Origin: Cadophora sp. MPI-SDFR-AT-0126
Lineage: Eukaryota; Ascomycota; Leotiomycetes; Helotiales; Ploettnerulaceae
Reading direction: 5' to 3'
DNA: 64,000 bases
NCBI GenBank assembly: GCA_020747065.1
Contig: JAGMVK010000008.1
Location: 434,001-498,000 of the forward strand
Position numbers and translations under genes: made by a program. The number at the start of each line of letters is the position of its first letter. Position 1 is the first letter of the stretch. This document shows, piece by piece, positions 44,403 through 56,494 of the stretch. The notes beneath the pieces were generated by a model, which saw only the letters and a list, made by a program, of their open reading frames with translations, searched no databases and was not told the DNA's origin.

Positions 44403-46623
44403 TTGTCGCCGTTGCTTGTTTTACCTTAAGAAGTAGGTAGTTTTAATTAACTCGAATTGTTCGAAATCGCAATTTGGAGTGTTATAAGACAAAAATCGTG
44501 ACCTGGTAAAGGTTTACTCATTTGACAAGGTCGATCTGTCTTGCCCCTACATAATCCCTAAAAGCCATCCTCTCGATCGTCATATAAACTCTATTCATTC
44601 ATCCATTCATCCATTCTCTTTCACTAAATCACGATAACCTTTTCCCTCCATCAGTCCCCCTTCTCCCTTCCCCTCTCACCTTACAAAATTGCACCACAAG
44701 GTGAAAAGGCTCTACTCCTGCGGTATATATACTGTAGTGTTCTGTAAGCCTACTGACCATCTGGAATAGAGTGGAGCTGTCAGAAATTTGAATTTTGCTT
44801 TTTGCTTTCCGTTTCCCCTGGCAAAGATGATAGGTCTGCTCTTTCTTGTGGGTGGGATTTCGGGTTTAGGTGCCACATATGACTATTCTTTTTGCTTTTG
44901 CCTTCCGTGCTAGGGATTGTGGTGGGGGAGGGGGGAAGGGGGGCTTTGTTGTCATTCCTGAGCTCGCTGTCATTTCCTACAAGCTGCTAACAATCCGGTA
45001 TGTCCGTACATTCATATGTTCAATCTTATTCTTCAAGTTTTCCACTCACCACCAGATCGCACTATCCTCGCCCAGCCTCTATCTCCTCTCATCATTACGA
45101 GAAATGGAAGACGATCACTTCCGCGTCCTCTGCTATGGTCTGTCCTCACAGAAACATTGTGAATCTCCATGATGGACTTTCCATCGCTGCTGTTCCACCA
45201 CTGCACTTGGAATGGGTTTTTGTAGGTAAATATCTGAGGATCTGCTTGGCTTGTGGAGAGAGTGAAGCATCCGGATTTGGGAGGGAATAAGAGAGTAGGG
45301 ATTGAATTGGGGAAGGGGTTGTTCAGGTAGCAGAGGTGATATTGGTGAATATAGGCCTTTCGATAGATTCAATTGCACTACCAATCCAAACTTTGGTTTC
45401 TGGACATTCTTCCTTCTCAACTTCATGCATTGGCTTGGGTAATATAAAAACTGTATTACCTAGACACCCCAGGGAGGTCATCCACGCGGACAGGTCGCTC
45501 ACATATGTCCAGGAGGACGGTGTGGATGAGATGTGGGTGGATCTATGTACGAAGGAGCAAAGCCAGGGATGGCTATGTTCTCGTTGGAAAGATTGTTCTT
45601 GATCTCCAATGTTTGTAAATTGTTTTGTTGTTCTCGGCGTTCGTTCATAAGCGAGACCACGTCCCAGCCGAGTGCTGTCATTCCCGCGACGGCTGTCACA
45701 TATCTCGATTTGCACATCCTTTACCAGACCAGAGAATGAAATTCGATTTGCAGAGGTTGGAAATGTTTGGCAGTTTTCTGCCATAGACACTTCCGAGGAA
45801 ACACTTCTAAGCCAAAGTCTGAGATATCTCGGGTTTGATTTTGAAAACTTCGACAGGCACCAATATCAGAAAAGAGGATTAAGAGACCTGGTTTGAAAAG
45901 TGCAGTTTGTTTAGCTTTGTCAAGTGACTCTCTCTCTTGTCATACTTCTCCTATTTTCGCTCACATGGACGATGGACCTTGCAGGATGTAAAGATCCATG
46001 GTGGAGAATCTATGATTCTCTGTATGACTTCACTGCGTCCCGACACTTGAAAAAGTAGTACCATATGTTGAAGAGTGATTTACGAATGCGAAGCTCTGTC
46101 ATATTCTTCAAACTCGATAGTAACGACCTGAGATGATTCGCAACTTGCCGCGAGCTGCTCTTAAATAATTGACTCGAATCGAGTAGTTCCCAAGCTTGAA
46201 GGATATTTTGCACGGACCTGTGTCTATGGCTTTTCTGGCTGTGTTGCGAGGTAATTTTCAATGTTGATTCTAGCTGTCATCACCTGTAGCATCGATCTGT
46301 GGTCATCCGCGATAGTGTCAACATTGGGTCAGGCAATTCTTTTTACTTCGCTTGGTCGCTTAAATTCTCGCCTTCCCCAAGGATATCACTTTCTCAGAGA
46401 AGGTAAGAAAGAGCAAACATAAATGTTTTGGACCAGACATCTCTACAGCGCAAGCTACTAGAAGTAGGAGCCCGTTGTCGAAGACATTCGCAAGATACAC
46501 TCTACAATCCGTTACAAAAGTCAAGACAAGACATTCGTAGAAAATGACGATAGGGGGTATCTGCAGCTTCGCTATCCGCATCTGGCCAGATTCATTCCCC
46601 ATCGTTCATCTAGAAAGCAGAAT
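44403..46623. other. Intergenic, one doubtful open frame
   Basis: About 2.2 kb. Apart from the minus-strand frame at 45323-45790 (listed) and an 83-codon minus-strand frame at 46010-46261 without known domain, nothing is supported. Confidence 0.4.
45323..45790 (-). CDS. Open frame of 155 codons, doubtful
   Basis: Starts MSMAENCQTFPTSANR and is open for 155 codons. A second frame over the same bases contains YVTAVAGMTALGWDVVSLMN, which looks more protein-like, so a decayed multi-exon gene is possible. I recognise no family and found no consistent splicing. Confidence 0.2.
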   Translation of the reverse strand: MSMAENCQTFPTSANRISFSGLVKDVQIEICDSRRGNDSTRLGRGLAYERTPRTTKQFTNIGDQEQSFQREHSHPWLCSFVHRSTHISSTPSSWTYVSDLSAWMTSLGCLGNTVFILPKPMHEVEKEECPETKVWIGSAIESIERPIFTNITSAT

Positions 46624-48915
46624 TCAGAAAGGCTCTGTAAGAACATACTTCGCTCCAGCCAAAGAAAGCATAGTCTGACAATCCGCAACCATAGCCGGCG
46701 CACCACAGAGATAAAATTCCGTCGACACTGCATCAAATTTCATGTCCTGTAGCACTTGCGTCACCCTGCCATGAAACACACCTTCAGCCAAAGGGTCCCG
46801 ACTAACGCAGACAGTCGTACGAGGTAAATGTTGAAGAACGCCAAGTGCCGTAATGTTATCTTCCTTACGTGAGCAGCCAAACAGGAGTTCAGATGATTCA
46901 AGCTTTCCAGAGGAGGCCAGAATTGTGAACATTGGGAGAAATGGCGCGACGCCGGTTCCAGTCGCAATAAACACTCGCCGACGAGTCTCCTGATGGTTGC
47001 TCTGGAGGTGGAAGCTACCAAATGGAACTTCAATCTCAGTTTCTGCGCCAGGCTGAACATCTTGAGCGAAGATCGAGCCGTCGCCGCCAGTCCGAGTACT
47101 GATTAGGAGATCCAGTTGGGTCCCTTCGATCTTGGCAATGGAGTAGTTCCTCCACTCAAAGAGTGCAACGCGCAACATTGCGAATTGGCCGGGGGTGAAT
47201 GTAATTTTCTCGAATATGTCGAAAGTGAGCTGCCAGATAGTTGGCGTCAGTGCAGTTTTCGAGACGAGAACCGCTTTTTTCTTTTCTGGCGAACAAATGC
47301 TAGGTTTCGGTAGATGTGTTGACGCTGACTGCGCTTGCTGAGCAGCTCTCATGATTTTGATGAACCCGAGTGAACCAAGCACGCGACTGGCGGCGACTAC
47401 CCCTCCATACATACCACCAGAAACACCCAGACTGGAGACATCAACTCCACTGAGATACAATCCGAGAATTGGCGATGCTCTGGGTAGCTCTTTGGCCATG
47501 TAACGTTTCGGAGATCCCTTCAAGCCATAGATTGCGCCTCCTGGGTGAGAAACGTAGTCTTCCACCGTAAGCGGTGTCGAGAGCTCGGTGTACTGGACCA
47601 AGTCTCTGAGCCCAGGCGTTGCAGTCTCAGCCAAGTCCAGAAGTCCATTCGTGATGCGTTGCTTGAGCTCGATGTACTCATGTCCCCTAGCTCCATGAGT
47701 ACTTTTACGCCATGTGGAGAAAGCACTGGAGTTCACGATTGCAAGAATCTCCGCGGTGTGAAAGCGATCATCGCCAGATTTAGCCGATGGGAAAGACATG
47801 TAGGCATACTGCGGCTTTCCTGCCATCACTGCTGTCGTCTGTACGTCGATATTATCGTGGTTGAAACTTGTGCTGATCCAGTAGTTTTCACCGTGAATGC
47901 CGAGACTTGAAATTGGTTTCTCCAATCGGAGGTAGAGTACAACTGCAGAATACCCACCAGAAAGAGGAAGAATTTCGTTGCGTATCTTTCCAGAAAGTTG
48001 AGTCGTTGGGACAGCAGTTGGTAGCAATCGATTGTCAGTCGCTTCGGCACCGACATTGGAAATTATGACCGGGGCTCGGTACTCAATCTGCTTGGGTTCT
48101 GCTCCTCGCCCATCGAGGACTTTCACGCCAACAGCACGGTTTCCTTCAAGCATGATCTCCATCACCTGCTGACACACTTTGATGCAGCCTCCATTCGCCT
48201 CAATGCCGACTTCGAAGGTCCTCGCAATCCGACTTGCTCCCATTTTGGGGAACCAACCACCCTTCAAATAGCTCCAGACAACGATTGCATGTTGAGCGAA
48301 TGCACTTTCGTCCGGTGGCAGTCCATAATCTCCCCATTGAGAAGCGAGAAGGGCTTGTAATTTTGGAGATTTGAAGTGGTCACGGAGATACTTCCCAGTA
48401 GCTTGCGTTGCCAATTTCGCACCCAGACGCAGCCACTGACCCAGCAAGAAATTCAAGGGCCAAGGCAAGACAGCCCGCATCACTCGGCCATTGATGTGCC
48501 ACTGAGCCGCCGTTTTCAAGTCAACAAAGTACTGACGAATTGCTCCAGCTTCATCAGGAAAGTGATTAATCAGTCTTTGCTGATACCTCGCTGGGTCAGA
48601 TGGAACCGCGAAGTCCAAATCTGGATAGATAAACCGCTCGAAGTCATCAGGCATGCGGTTCCACTCGAGAGCTTTGTCGGACATGAAATCATATAATACT
48701 CGGGCTCGGGATCCTGGTTCCATGCCACCGACATAGTGGACTCCTACGTCCCAACTTGCTCCATCGCGGCGGAATACGTGGGTCAGGCCGCCTCTCTCCG
48801 AGTGCTTTTCGAGAACCAGGACTTTCATGCCTGCTACTTTTGCTAGCAGCGACGCAGCGGTCATTCCACCGATTCCTGATCCGATAACAATGGCATCCCA
48901 AGTTTTCGTCATCAT
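46624..48915 (-). CDS. Fusion: retinol-saturase/carotenoid-isomerase-like FAD oxidoreductase + ferredoxin-reductase-like domain, 763 aa
   Basis: Residues 1-500 are a phytoene-desaturase/retinol-saturase-type flavoprotein: the dinucleotide motif VIGSGIGGMTAASLLAK, then VLEKHSERGGLTHVF and the C-terminal FAD-binding SGVDVSSLGVSGGMYGGVVA. From about 530 a ferredoxin-NADP reductase-like module follows, with RNYSIA (FAD), ATGTGVAPFLPMF (nicotinamide nucleotide) and CGAPAMVADC. The second domain could feed electrons from NAD(P)H to the first, making a self-sufficient double-bond reductase or isomerase for a polyene or retinoid-like substrate; that coupling is inferred. Single exon. The start is set at the Met-Met pair before TKTWDAIVIGSG; an in-frame Met exists at 48954, but CTAAC and an AG just upstream suggest a leader intron. 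Confidence 0.88.
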   Translation of the reverse strand: MMTKTWDAIVIGSGIGGMTAASLLAKVAGMKVLVLEKHSERGGLTHVFRRDGASWDVGVHYVGGMEPGSRARVLYDFMSDKALEWNRMPDDFERFIYPDLDFAVPSDPARYQQRLINHFPDEAGAIRQYFVDLKTAAQWHINGRVMRAVLPWPLNFLLGQWLRLGAKLATQATGKYLRDHFKSPKLQALLASQWGDYGLPPDESAFAQHAIVVWSYLKGGWFPKMGASRIARTFEVGIEANGGCIKVCQQVMEIMLEGNRAVGVKVLDGRGAEPKQIEYRAPVIISNVGAEATDNRLLPTAVPTTQLSGKIRNEILPLSGGYSAVVLYLRLEKPISSLGIHGENYWISTSFNHDNIDVQTTAVMAGKPQYAYMSFPSAKSGDDRFHTAEILAIVNSSAFSTWRKSTHGARGHEYIELKQRITNGLLDLAETATPGLRDLVQYTELSTPLTVEDYVSHPGGAIYGLKGSPKRYMAKELPRASPILGLYLSGVDVSSLGVSGGMYGGVVAASRVLGSLGFIKIMRAAQQAQSASTHLPKPSICSPEKKKAVLVSKTALTPTIWQLTFDIFEKITFTPGQFAMLRVALFEWRNYSIAKIEGTQLDLLISTRTGGDGSIFAQDVQPGAETEIEVPFGSFHLQSNHQETRRRVFIATGTGVAPFLPMFTILASSGKLESSELLFGCSRKEDNITALGVLQHLPRTTVCVSRDPLAEGVFHGRVTQVLQDMKFDAVSTEFYLCGAPAMVADCQTMLSLAGAKYVLTEPF

Positions 48916-48954
48916 GTCTGCTGTTTCTATGTTTCTGGAAAGCCGAGTTAGCAA

Positions 48955-49939
48955 GATCGACCCAAAAGTGCTTTAAATACGAGTACGCTAAGTTACCAGG
49001 ATAAAACTCGCTCGGAACCAAATTGGAAGATCTTACCTTCAGTAATGTCAACAATTGTCTCTTCAGAAGAACGCCTAGTACAGATTCCACCGTTCCAAGT
49101 GAATTTGCCTGGGTTGACTTCACCCAACCTTTTCCGTTGCTTTGTGTGAAAACATCTGTGCAAGATATTCCACTTCCCGATCGCGTACTGGCTTTAATTC
49201 ATTCTAGACCAAGTGCGAACATATATCATAGATCCGAAGCTGGCATATGACTAAAGATCCGGCGTTGAGAGAAATGGCATGATGTGGAAAGTCCCCTGTG
49301 ATGGGAATGCCTTCCCGTTGGCTCATGTTGCGGTTGTGCATGCTTGGCGAATGTGTGGCTTGGGGTGACTGCCCCAATTCGGGCATCAGTCGCGTTTCAT
49401 GCATAATCATTTCCCACGCTTTCTCACCTATCGTGGATCACTTTGGTGTTGTTCCCTTGTATCTCACACAATAGCTAATCGATATTCGATGCTTCACTGA
49501 TGAAACAAAAGCTCACGGTAGCAAGCTAGAGGTCGATGTATTCATCACGTGACCATCTCCTTCCTCTATAAAACCGTCACTTGCAATCTCTCGAAACTTT
49601 TTGATGCACTTCGCAATGCGACGGATTGAGCAGATGAAAACCCGTACCATCAAGGATGCATCGTTCATTCGTCTCTTCGCATTCAATAAGTGTTTATGAA
49701 ATCGAGGTACAAGTCAGCCGATCGTAACTTGTGGCTTGACTCAGCCTCATCGTGGGATCAGGCTCCCATTTGCCGCTTTGTGGTCTTTGTTGTAGATTCC
49801 ATCCTGATTCATGTCACAGTACTGTGGTGTTTCATAGCAAAGCACCTCCTGTAAATATTGCTTTACACGCGGGGCGCGAATATACTGCCATTTCCCTTAA
49901 CCCAACAAGCAGAGTTGTGTTAAATCACTTTCTTGGACG
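48955..49939. other. Divergent intergenic region before the trehalase-kinase gene
   Basis: No gene supported. A plus-strand promoter-like pair (E-box and TATA) near 49546-49573 is listed separately. Confidence 0.45.
49546..49573 (+). promoter_or_regulatory. CACGTG box and TATAAAA, candidate promoter of the trehalase-kinase gene
   Basis: A palindromic CACGTG at 49546-49551 is followed 15 bases later by TATAAAA at 49567-49573, about 370 bases before the ATG at 49940. Spacing and orientation fit a plus-strand promoter with a bHLH site. Confidence 0.35.
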
Positions 49940-52900
49940 ATGAAGCCTCAACATGACTCCAACCAGGATCCTTACTCTGCTCCTCAGGTCTACTATGGAA
50001 CGACTTTCGCCTCCGAGAGGAAGGGAAGAATAAACACGTATAGCATAAACCTTCAAAGATCTCTTGTGGGAGGCGAATGGGATGAATCGGGCTATCGGCC
50101 GAAGTATACTCATGCAAGACGAGGCAGTTATGGTAGGCCAACAGACATCAACCAGAGACGTACTTAGTAACAGTTTCATGTAGATGAGACAATGCTAGGT
50201 GGCAGGAAGTTTCTTGTTAATGTCGATACAGCTTTGGAAAAACTCCGAATGCAAGAAGATACAGATGGGAATCTGCAAATAACAATTGAGGATAAGGGCC
50301 CTAAGGTGCGGTTCATTCGATATGCTAGCATGTCATGTAATTTACGTGCCACAGGTTTTCTCTTTAGGGACGGCATCCTCCAACGGATTCAGGAGAGCCG
50401 ATATCAGAGGAACATATCAACTCTCTAATCTTCTCCAAGAGCTTCTTTTCGCCAAGGAATACGGAAGAAGACAAATCATCCTCGACGAGGCACGCTTAAA
50501 TGAGAACCCTATCAACAGAATATATCGCTTGATCAAAGATAGCTTTTGGCCTGAGTTGACTCGCGACATGAGCGAAGCCGGTATTGAAACAGCGTTTGGT
50601 AGTGATAATGAAGACTCGGCTTCTCCATTGCAACGCCGTATCTATGTTCCTCGAAGTGCTCCTGAGCAATACGATTTCTATGGCCACTTATCGCAAAGGA
50701 GGCCAGAATTAGGGATATCTGTTGAATGGATTGAGAACAACATCACGCCAGAGTATGTCAAGTCGATCAAAGAACGACCTGGCCTCCTGGCGTTAGCTAC
50801 CGCAGATCCTGAGCAGGATCGGAATGCGAAGGAGGGGATCAAGTTCTTGCCGTATATCACATCCGGTCGGAAACGTGATCAATTCCATGGGTGGGATAGC
50901 TATTTCAACGTCCTGGGTCTGCTTAGCCACGAGGAGATCAAGCTTGCACTATCGCTAGTAGAGCACTTTTGCTTTTGCATCAAACACTATGGACACGTGC
51001 CCCAAGGCAATCGGTCTTACTATCTAACGCGATCATCACCTCCCTTTTTAACGGACATGGCATTGCGGGTATACAACAAGATCAAGCACGAGGAATATGC
51101 ATTGGCGTTCCTGCGGCGTGCTCTGTTAGCATGCATTAAAGAATACCATGCTGTGTGGATGATGCCTCCGAGGTTTGATCCCATCACAAACCTATCGAGG
51201 TATCGCACAGGCGGCGCTGGTATTCCCACAGATTTGCAAGTGGATCTCGCAGAGCAATTGAAGTCGTATGCAACGAAATATGGAATGTCTTTGGATGCCT
51301 TCACAGATGCGTATAATGCCGGAGTAGTCGAGGACGGGGATCTTTATACGTTCTTGATGCACGAGCGCGCGATGCAAGAATCAGGGCATAGCTTCTCCTC
51401 CCGCTTTCGAGGACGCTGTGCAAACCTGGTTACTATTGACCTGAATAGTCTTTTGTACAAGTATGAGAAGGATATTGCGCAGACGATTAAATTGCACTTC
51501 GCGGATCGTTTCGAGGTTCCTGCAGATATCTGCGTGGGAAACATGCCTGCTGGAGGGTACATAGATCGAAGCACGCTTTGGGAGAGACGCGCAAGGAGGC
51601 GAAAGCTAGCCATTGACAGATATCTCTGGAACGAAGGAAAAAAGATGTATTTTGACTACGATACCGTCAAAAGGGAGCAGAGTACTTCTGAATCCGCGAC
51701 AGCATTCTGGCCGCTGTGGGCAGGTCTTGCAAGTCCAGCCCAAGCACAACAGCTCGTCTCGAACGCTATACCACGCTTCGAGGCAACAGGAGGCATATCA
51801 GCTACTACGGAGGAGTCGAGAGGTTTGGAAGCATCCGAACGACAGAATGTTCAATGGGACTATCCGTATGGCTGGGCACCCCACCAAGTATTACTCTGGA
51901 GTGGGCTCGCAATGTACGGCTACCAAGACGTTGCCGAGAGGCTTGCGTACAAATGGCTTTTTGCAATCATCAAGTCCTTTGTCGACTACAGTGGAGTTAT
52001 AGAAGAGAGTTATGATGTCACAAGAGTTATGGATCCTCAGCGCCGTAGTATAGGAAGAGACCATCAGTTTCTCAAGGGCGTCTTGAAAGATAGGTAAGTT
52101 CATTTCACCCATCTTGTGCTCTGCAATATCTCATCTACTAACTATGCTCAGATCTACGTGGGTCAGCGCAAGCTTTGTTTGTGGTCTTCAAATTGCCAAT
52201 CAGCACCAAATACGATGCTTAGGAGCCATGGTTCCTTGGGATACGTACTGTTATGAAATGACGCGCTGGGAGCAATCAAATCTGGATTCGGAATCCGAAT
52301 TTCCTGTTGACGAGACTGTTACCGAAGCTTCAAGAAAATCACAAGAGATAGCGTCGAACTTGACTATCTTGAAATCTTTGCAGAGTCAGTCTGAGCATAG
52401 AAAAATGAGCATAAAAGTCACCAAACGCATCATAGCTCGTTTTCGGCTCAAACAGGTTCCCTCAGATAACGGAATTGTCCCTTTTCGCAAAGACGATGCC
52501 AAAGTCATTGGCAACTACACTTATCCGGCGACACAGAATTCAGTCGAAAAAGTGCCTCCGGCAATTCGTATACAACCTGCTAGCGATCGTCTTAATCGCG
52601 ACCTGCTGGGTAGAAGCCCCTGGCGAAGAAGGTCAGTATCGTCTGTTGACTTAGGACTGCCTCTGGATATCTCGAAAACACTCGGCAATACCCAAAGCAA
52701 TAGCCGCCTTACAAGAAGTGAGCGAAGATTCTCAATCTCGTTCCTACCGAGATCTGGCTCTGTGACAGATGACCTCGAAGAGGAAGCGACCAAGTCTGAT
52801 GCATTTCATGTCAGCTTCAAGGATACAGAAAATCTTCCTTTTCAACATGTTAAGCTCCTCGGCCATGGCGCTTATGGAGTCGTTGAAGAAGTATCATATG

Positions 52901-53907
52901 CCGGTATCTCTACCAGATCGTCCCGAACTTTTGCAAGAAAAGTCATTCTGGTCATCAAGGGAAGGGGAGCTGGTGTGCTCGAAAGTTTCAGGCAAGAAGC
53001 CAGCATCAACCGGCGACTTCGTCACAAACATATCACGAGTCTCCTATGGACATACGAGGTACTCACAGCCAAGGGTTCTGTGAGAGAAGTGGGCATGGTC
53101 ATCACACCGGTTGCTCAACTTAATCTGGCAGAGTTCCTGGAACTGTGCGAAGCGGATGAGAGAAGAGAAGCCGATACGGAAATTAGCAATCAGGGACATC
53201 GACTAGCCTGCCTTGAACGTTGGTACGGCTGTCTTGCGAATGCTATGACTTACATCCACGCACAAAGGATCCGGCACAAAGACATAAAGCCAACGAATAT
53301 ACTGGTCAAAGACGATAACATCCTGATAGCAGACTTCGGACTGTCAAAGCGGTTCAGCGACGAAACGACAGAAACAAGAAGCACCGCCGGCTTCAAGACA
53401 CCCGGCTACTGTGCCCCTGAAGTCGCGGCGCATGAACCAAGAAGCAGAGCATCAGATATCTTCTCCCTAGGTTGCGTCTTTGCAGAAATGACGACTGTGT
53501 TGGCTGGAGAGAAACTTTGCACCTTCGAGGAGATGCGTGGACCTCCCGGAGCAAGAGCGTTCCAACTCACCCTGAACTCTGTGCTTACATGGCTCCTGCA
53601 CTTGGCCAGACGTTTGAGGAGCCATAGAGGCTCGCTCCACCCTCCAGTGGAGCCAGTGCGATGGACGTGGCTTATGCTAAATCCAAAGAAGGAACGTAGG
53701 ATATCTGCAGACGGGCTTAGTGCGACAATTATGTCTGTGAGAAGTATGTCTATGCAATACTGCGAGTGCGAAGCCAGCAAAAAGTTTATTTCGCTCCCGG
53801 GCTCCTCTGGAAAATTAGAAACTGTGGATAGTAATCCTTCGTGGCTGGGTGTGCTACCTAGGGATGGTGGAAGCACCAGTGAACCAGTCCAGCTATCATG
53901 GGGTTAA
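49940..53907 (+). CDS. Neutral trehalase (GH37) fused to a Ser/Thr protein kinase, 1269 aa; trehalase active-site Asp replaced
   Basis: Exons 49940-50132, 50184-50305, 50355-52093 and 52152-53907 join in frame to 3810 nt; donors are GTAGGC, GTGCGG and GTAAGT. Residues 1-730 are a neutral trehalase: N-terminal RRGSYDE phosphosite, calcium-loop motif [12 protein letters not shown] (91-102, roughly), [29 protein letters not shown] (605-614) and IEESYDVT (general-base Glu region, 655-656). In the ESGHD motif the catalytic Asp is Ser451 (ESGHS). Exon 4 encodes the trehalase end ([14 protein letters not shown]), a Ser/Arg-rich linker, then a full kinase domain at about 916-1205: GHGAYGVV, Lys948, HKD with Asp1062, DFG Asp1079, APE 1106-1108. 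The domains share one exon without a stop, so fusion is read directly. Function as a trehalose-responsive kinase is inference. Confidence 0.88.
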
Positions 53908-55372
53908 GACTTGGTGTTGATGTCCTGCTTGGAATTGGCCATATTTGGAAACCACAACCTTGCACGTTCGCAATCTGCCATACAAATATATATTGATTAC
54001 CACGGGCGGTGGTCTAGATGTTTCGCTGGTGTAAGTGTATGTTTGCGTGGGTATCGAGAGACAACGAGTTATTTTCTCGATTGTTTTAGATCTACGGTAT
54101 CTATTGCTTCTTCAGCTTTATGTCACCAGCGAGAAAGCAGAAGGTTCGATGTTTACATTGTTCCTCCGTCGATCAGTACTCATTTATAACAGCATCTTGC
54201 AAGTTCTTAGTGTCTCATTGTGGGCCAAGAGTTCTGCTTTTAGAAGTTTGCAAACGTCTAGTGAAGCTTCGATAGGGGACTCTGTCCAACATTTCCTTTA
54301 TTTTGTCCTCCGCTACTAGCTTTTCAACGGCTACCTAGCGATGCAAACATCCTTTTGTAAAGTACTTTGGTTACATACACCCAGAGGAATACCAATCTCC
54401 TCCAGTTTTAGAAGTAGATTGCGCATCGTCGCCCAAAGTATAAGCATAAGAAATGTTACCTTTGGTGCAAGGGACGTTGTCAACATTCTGCCTCGCCTCG
54501 CAAAGGTCATTGCGCACGTGACTAGTTATCATCGACCGTCACGATGTTCAGCCCGCTTTCGTGTTGAGAAAACAACCGCTGTGTCCGCCGAAGTGACTCA
54601 AAAACACATTATCTCTATGTATTTCAATGTCATTTCAAGACGCCTCTCCCCATCGCCTTCAGCGTCGCCTGGACAAATCTCCTGGCCAAAGCCTTGCGCC
54701 ACCTCGAGAACTGCCACTCCCACAGCGCGTCGTACGCAGATTTCGTCAATCAAGTGCAACTCTTTATCATAATTTACTGCACGATAGAAAGACTAGGAAC
54801 TAAAAATCTGGCAGAAGAATATCTTTTGATCGTGGAAGAGATGGTCGAAGGATTTTCTCTGTTCCTAACTACGTTTCTCGGTCGGCACTCCCACGAGAGT
54901 AATATGCCTACGCTGCCAGGCCAGCGGGACGGTGGAAGTTATTACTGTAGGCGCGCTATTTCGAACCGATGGAAATCTGGCAGGCTATGTTGTTTGTCTC
55001 GTAGCACTTATCATAACAGCCCAGGCGTCGTTGTTAGGATCAATCGACGGAGTAAGCGACGCCAGTGGAGCTCGAGAGTCCGACGTGGAAAGAAGCGCAA
55101 GATCGAGAATTTAGCAATGAGGCTTTGCTTGGTTGCTGAGTCTGATTTTGGACTACGATCTAACTCGGCTAGTAAGACAAGCATTTGTGCTCGCTCCTAC
55201 TGGCTTCTGTGCTGGCCAACATAGATCACGATGTACACAAGTGACCAGGCTTTGCCTGGAACCAAAACACAGCCACAGCCTCACCGAGCGCCTCAACCTA
55301 AAATCCATCTCATTCATGCACATTTTCAATCTCTCACCATTTCTCTTCCTTGCAACTCAACATCATTGCAAT
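53908..55372. other. Intergenic, possible decayed exons
   Basis: Overlapping plus-strand frames at 54341-54772, 54694-55224 and 54932-55114 contain protein-like stretches (AKALRHLENCHSHSASYADF; LAGYVVCLVALIITAQA), but I could not join them into a gene. They may be remnants of a membrane-protein gene. Confidence 0.35.
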
Positions 55373-56236
55373 ATGGCTTCTAGGATTTCTTTTACCGGCT
55401 CATTCACGCTATTCTGTTTCCTCGCAGCCATTCCACTCATCCTCCAAGACTTCAGTGTTCATGCCGGCAAGGCTAGCAGAGGACTCAGCTACGATGGCGT
55501 CGTCGAAAAGCGTTTCATCTCTGTCTTCGTCTTAACAGAGACAGTACACTTGCAGCACGTATACGTCAGCGGCTTCTCAGCCGTGGAGGTATCCACGACG
55601 GTGAGCACCAACAGTCAAATCCCGATATTTTCGAACGAAGGGATACCACCTGCACGATGGTGGCAGGAAGATGCTGTTTATCCAACGAAACCTTATGGTC
55701 GACTGAAAAGCATGGACAGCTTACCTCCAAAATTGAACATCTCGTTCGCAGATTTTACCCCATTTGAGTATTCGTGAGTCCTTCCTCGAGTCACACCAGT
55801 ACGACGTCCTGACAGGCAGCGATATAGCTTTTCTCGAGACTCCATTCCAGGATGGCAACTTAAGTCTTGCCACGAAGCAGACATTGAAGCCGGAGCCTGC
55901 AGGATTTGCATCCTCATTCTCTCAATCTTCATATTCTCTGTCATCTCAAGTGCCATGCTTGGCACCTATTTCGCTGCTATTGCTCTTTACTCTTTGGGGG
56001 ATTCGTTTACCGTTGCGGCTTATGTTCTTGCTGTCGGGGCGTTTGCCTGGTCCGCGTTGATGGCGTGGCATACTCTTAGGTGTAAGTTGAAATCAACATC
56101 AGGTTTAGGCTTGGGATTGAGCAGACAAGGAGATGCTCAGACAGATGCACATAGGAGGTTTACGTTACCGGTACACGATTTTGAGCTGGAGCTAGAAAGC
56201 CAGACTATGGAGAGGATTGCTGAGACTGGTCATTAA
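55373..56236 (+). CDS. Membrane protein with three to four predicted TM helices, unknown family, 273 aa
   Basis: Exons 55373-55773 and 55816-56236 are joined by a 42-nt intron (GTGAGT...ACAG). The N-terminus has a signal or anchor helix (SFTLFCFLAAIPLILQDF). A soluble stretch of about 110 residues follows. Two or three helices come next (ICILILSIFIFSVISSAM, LGTYFAAIALYSLG, FTVAAYVLAVGAFAWSALM), and the tail is polar. A long open frame upstream is ignored because it lacks the hydrophobic start. The family is not recognised. The gene converges on the Zn(II)2Cys6 gene, 260 bases away. Confidence 0.6.
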
Positions 56237-56494
56237 TTGTGCCGTTAATCGCAGGCCTGTGCAATTTGTCGCTGCCATGTGAAGGGATCAAGGAGACAGA
56301 GACGTATCAATTCACACGTATCTACCTGATGTATTGACCAGTGCATTATCTGGCTAGCTGGACTCAGGTATAGGGTATAATGCGAGTTTATCATGATATT
56401 AGTGATTGACATGGACCTTGGGGCACAAACTCCTGACTCCCAATATTCCACATAAACCATAACCACTGGCAACCGCTTTTGTAACAACAGTTCT

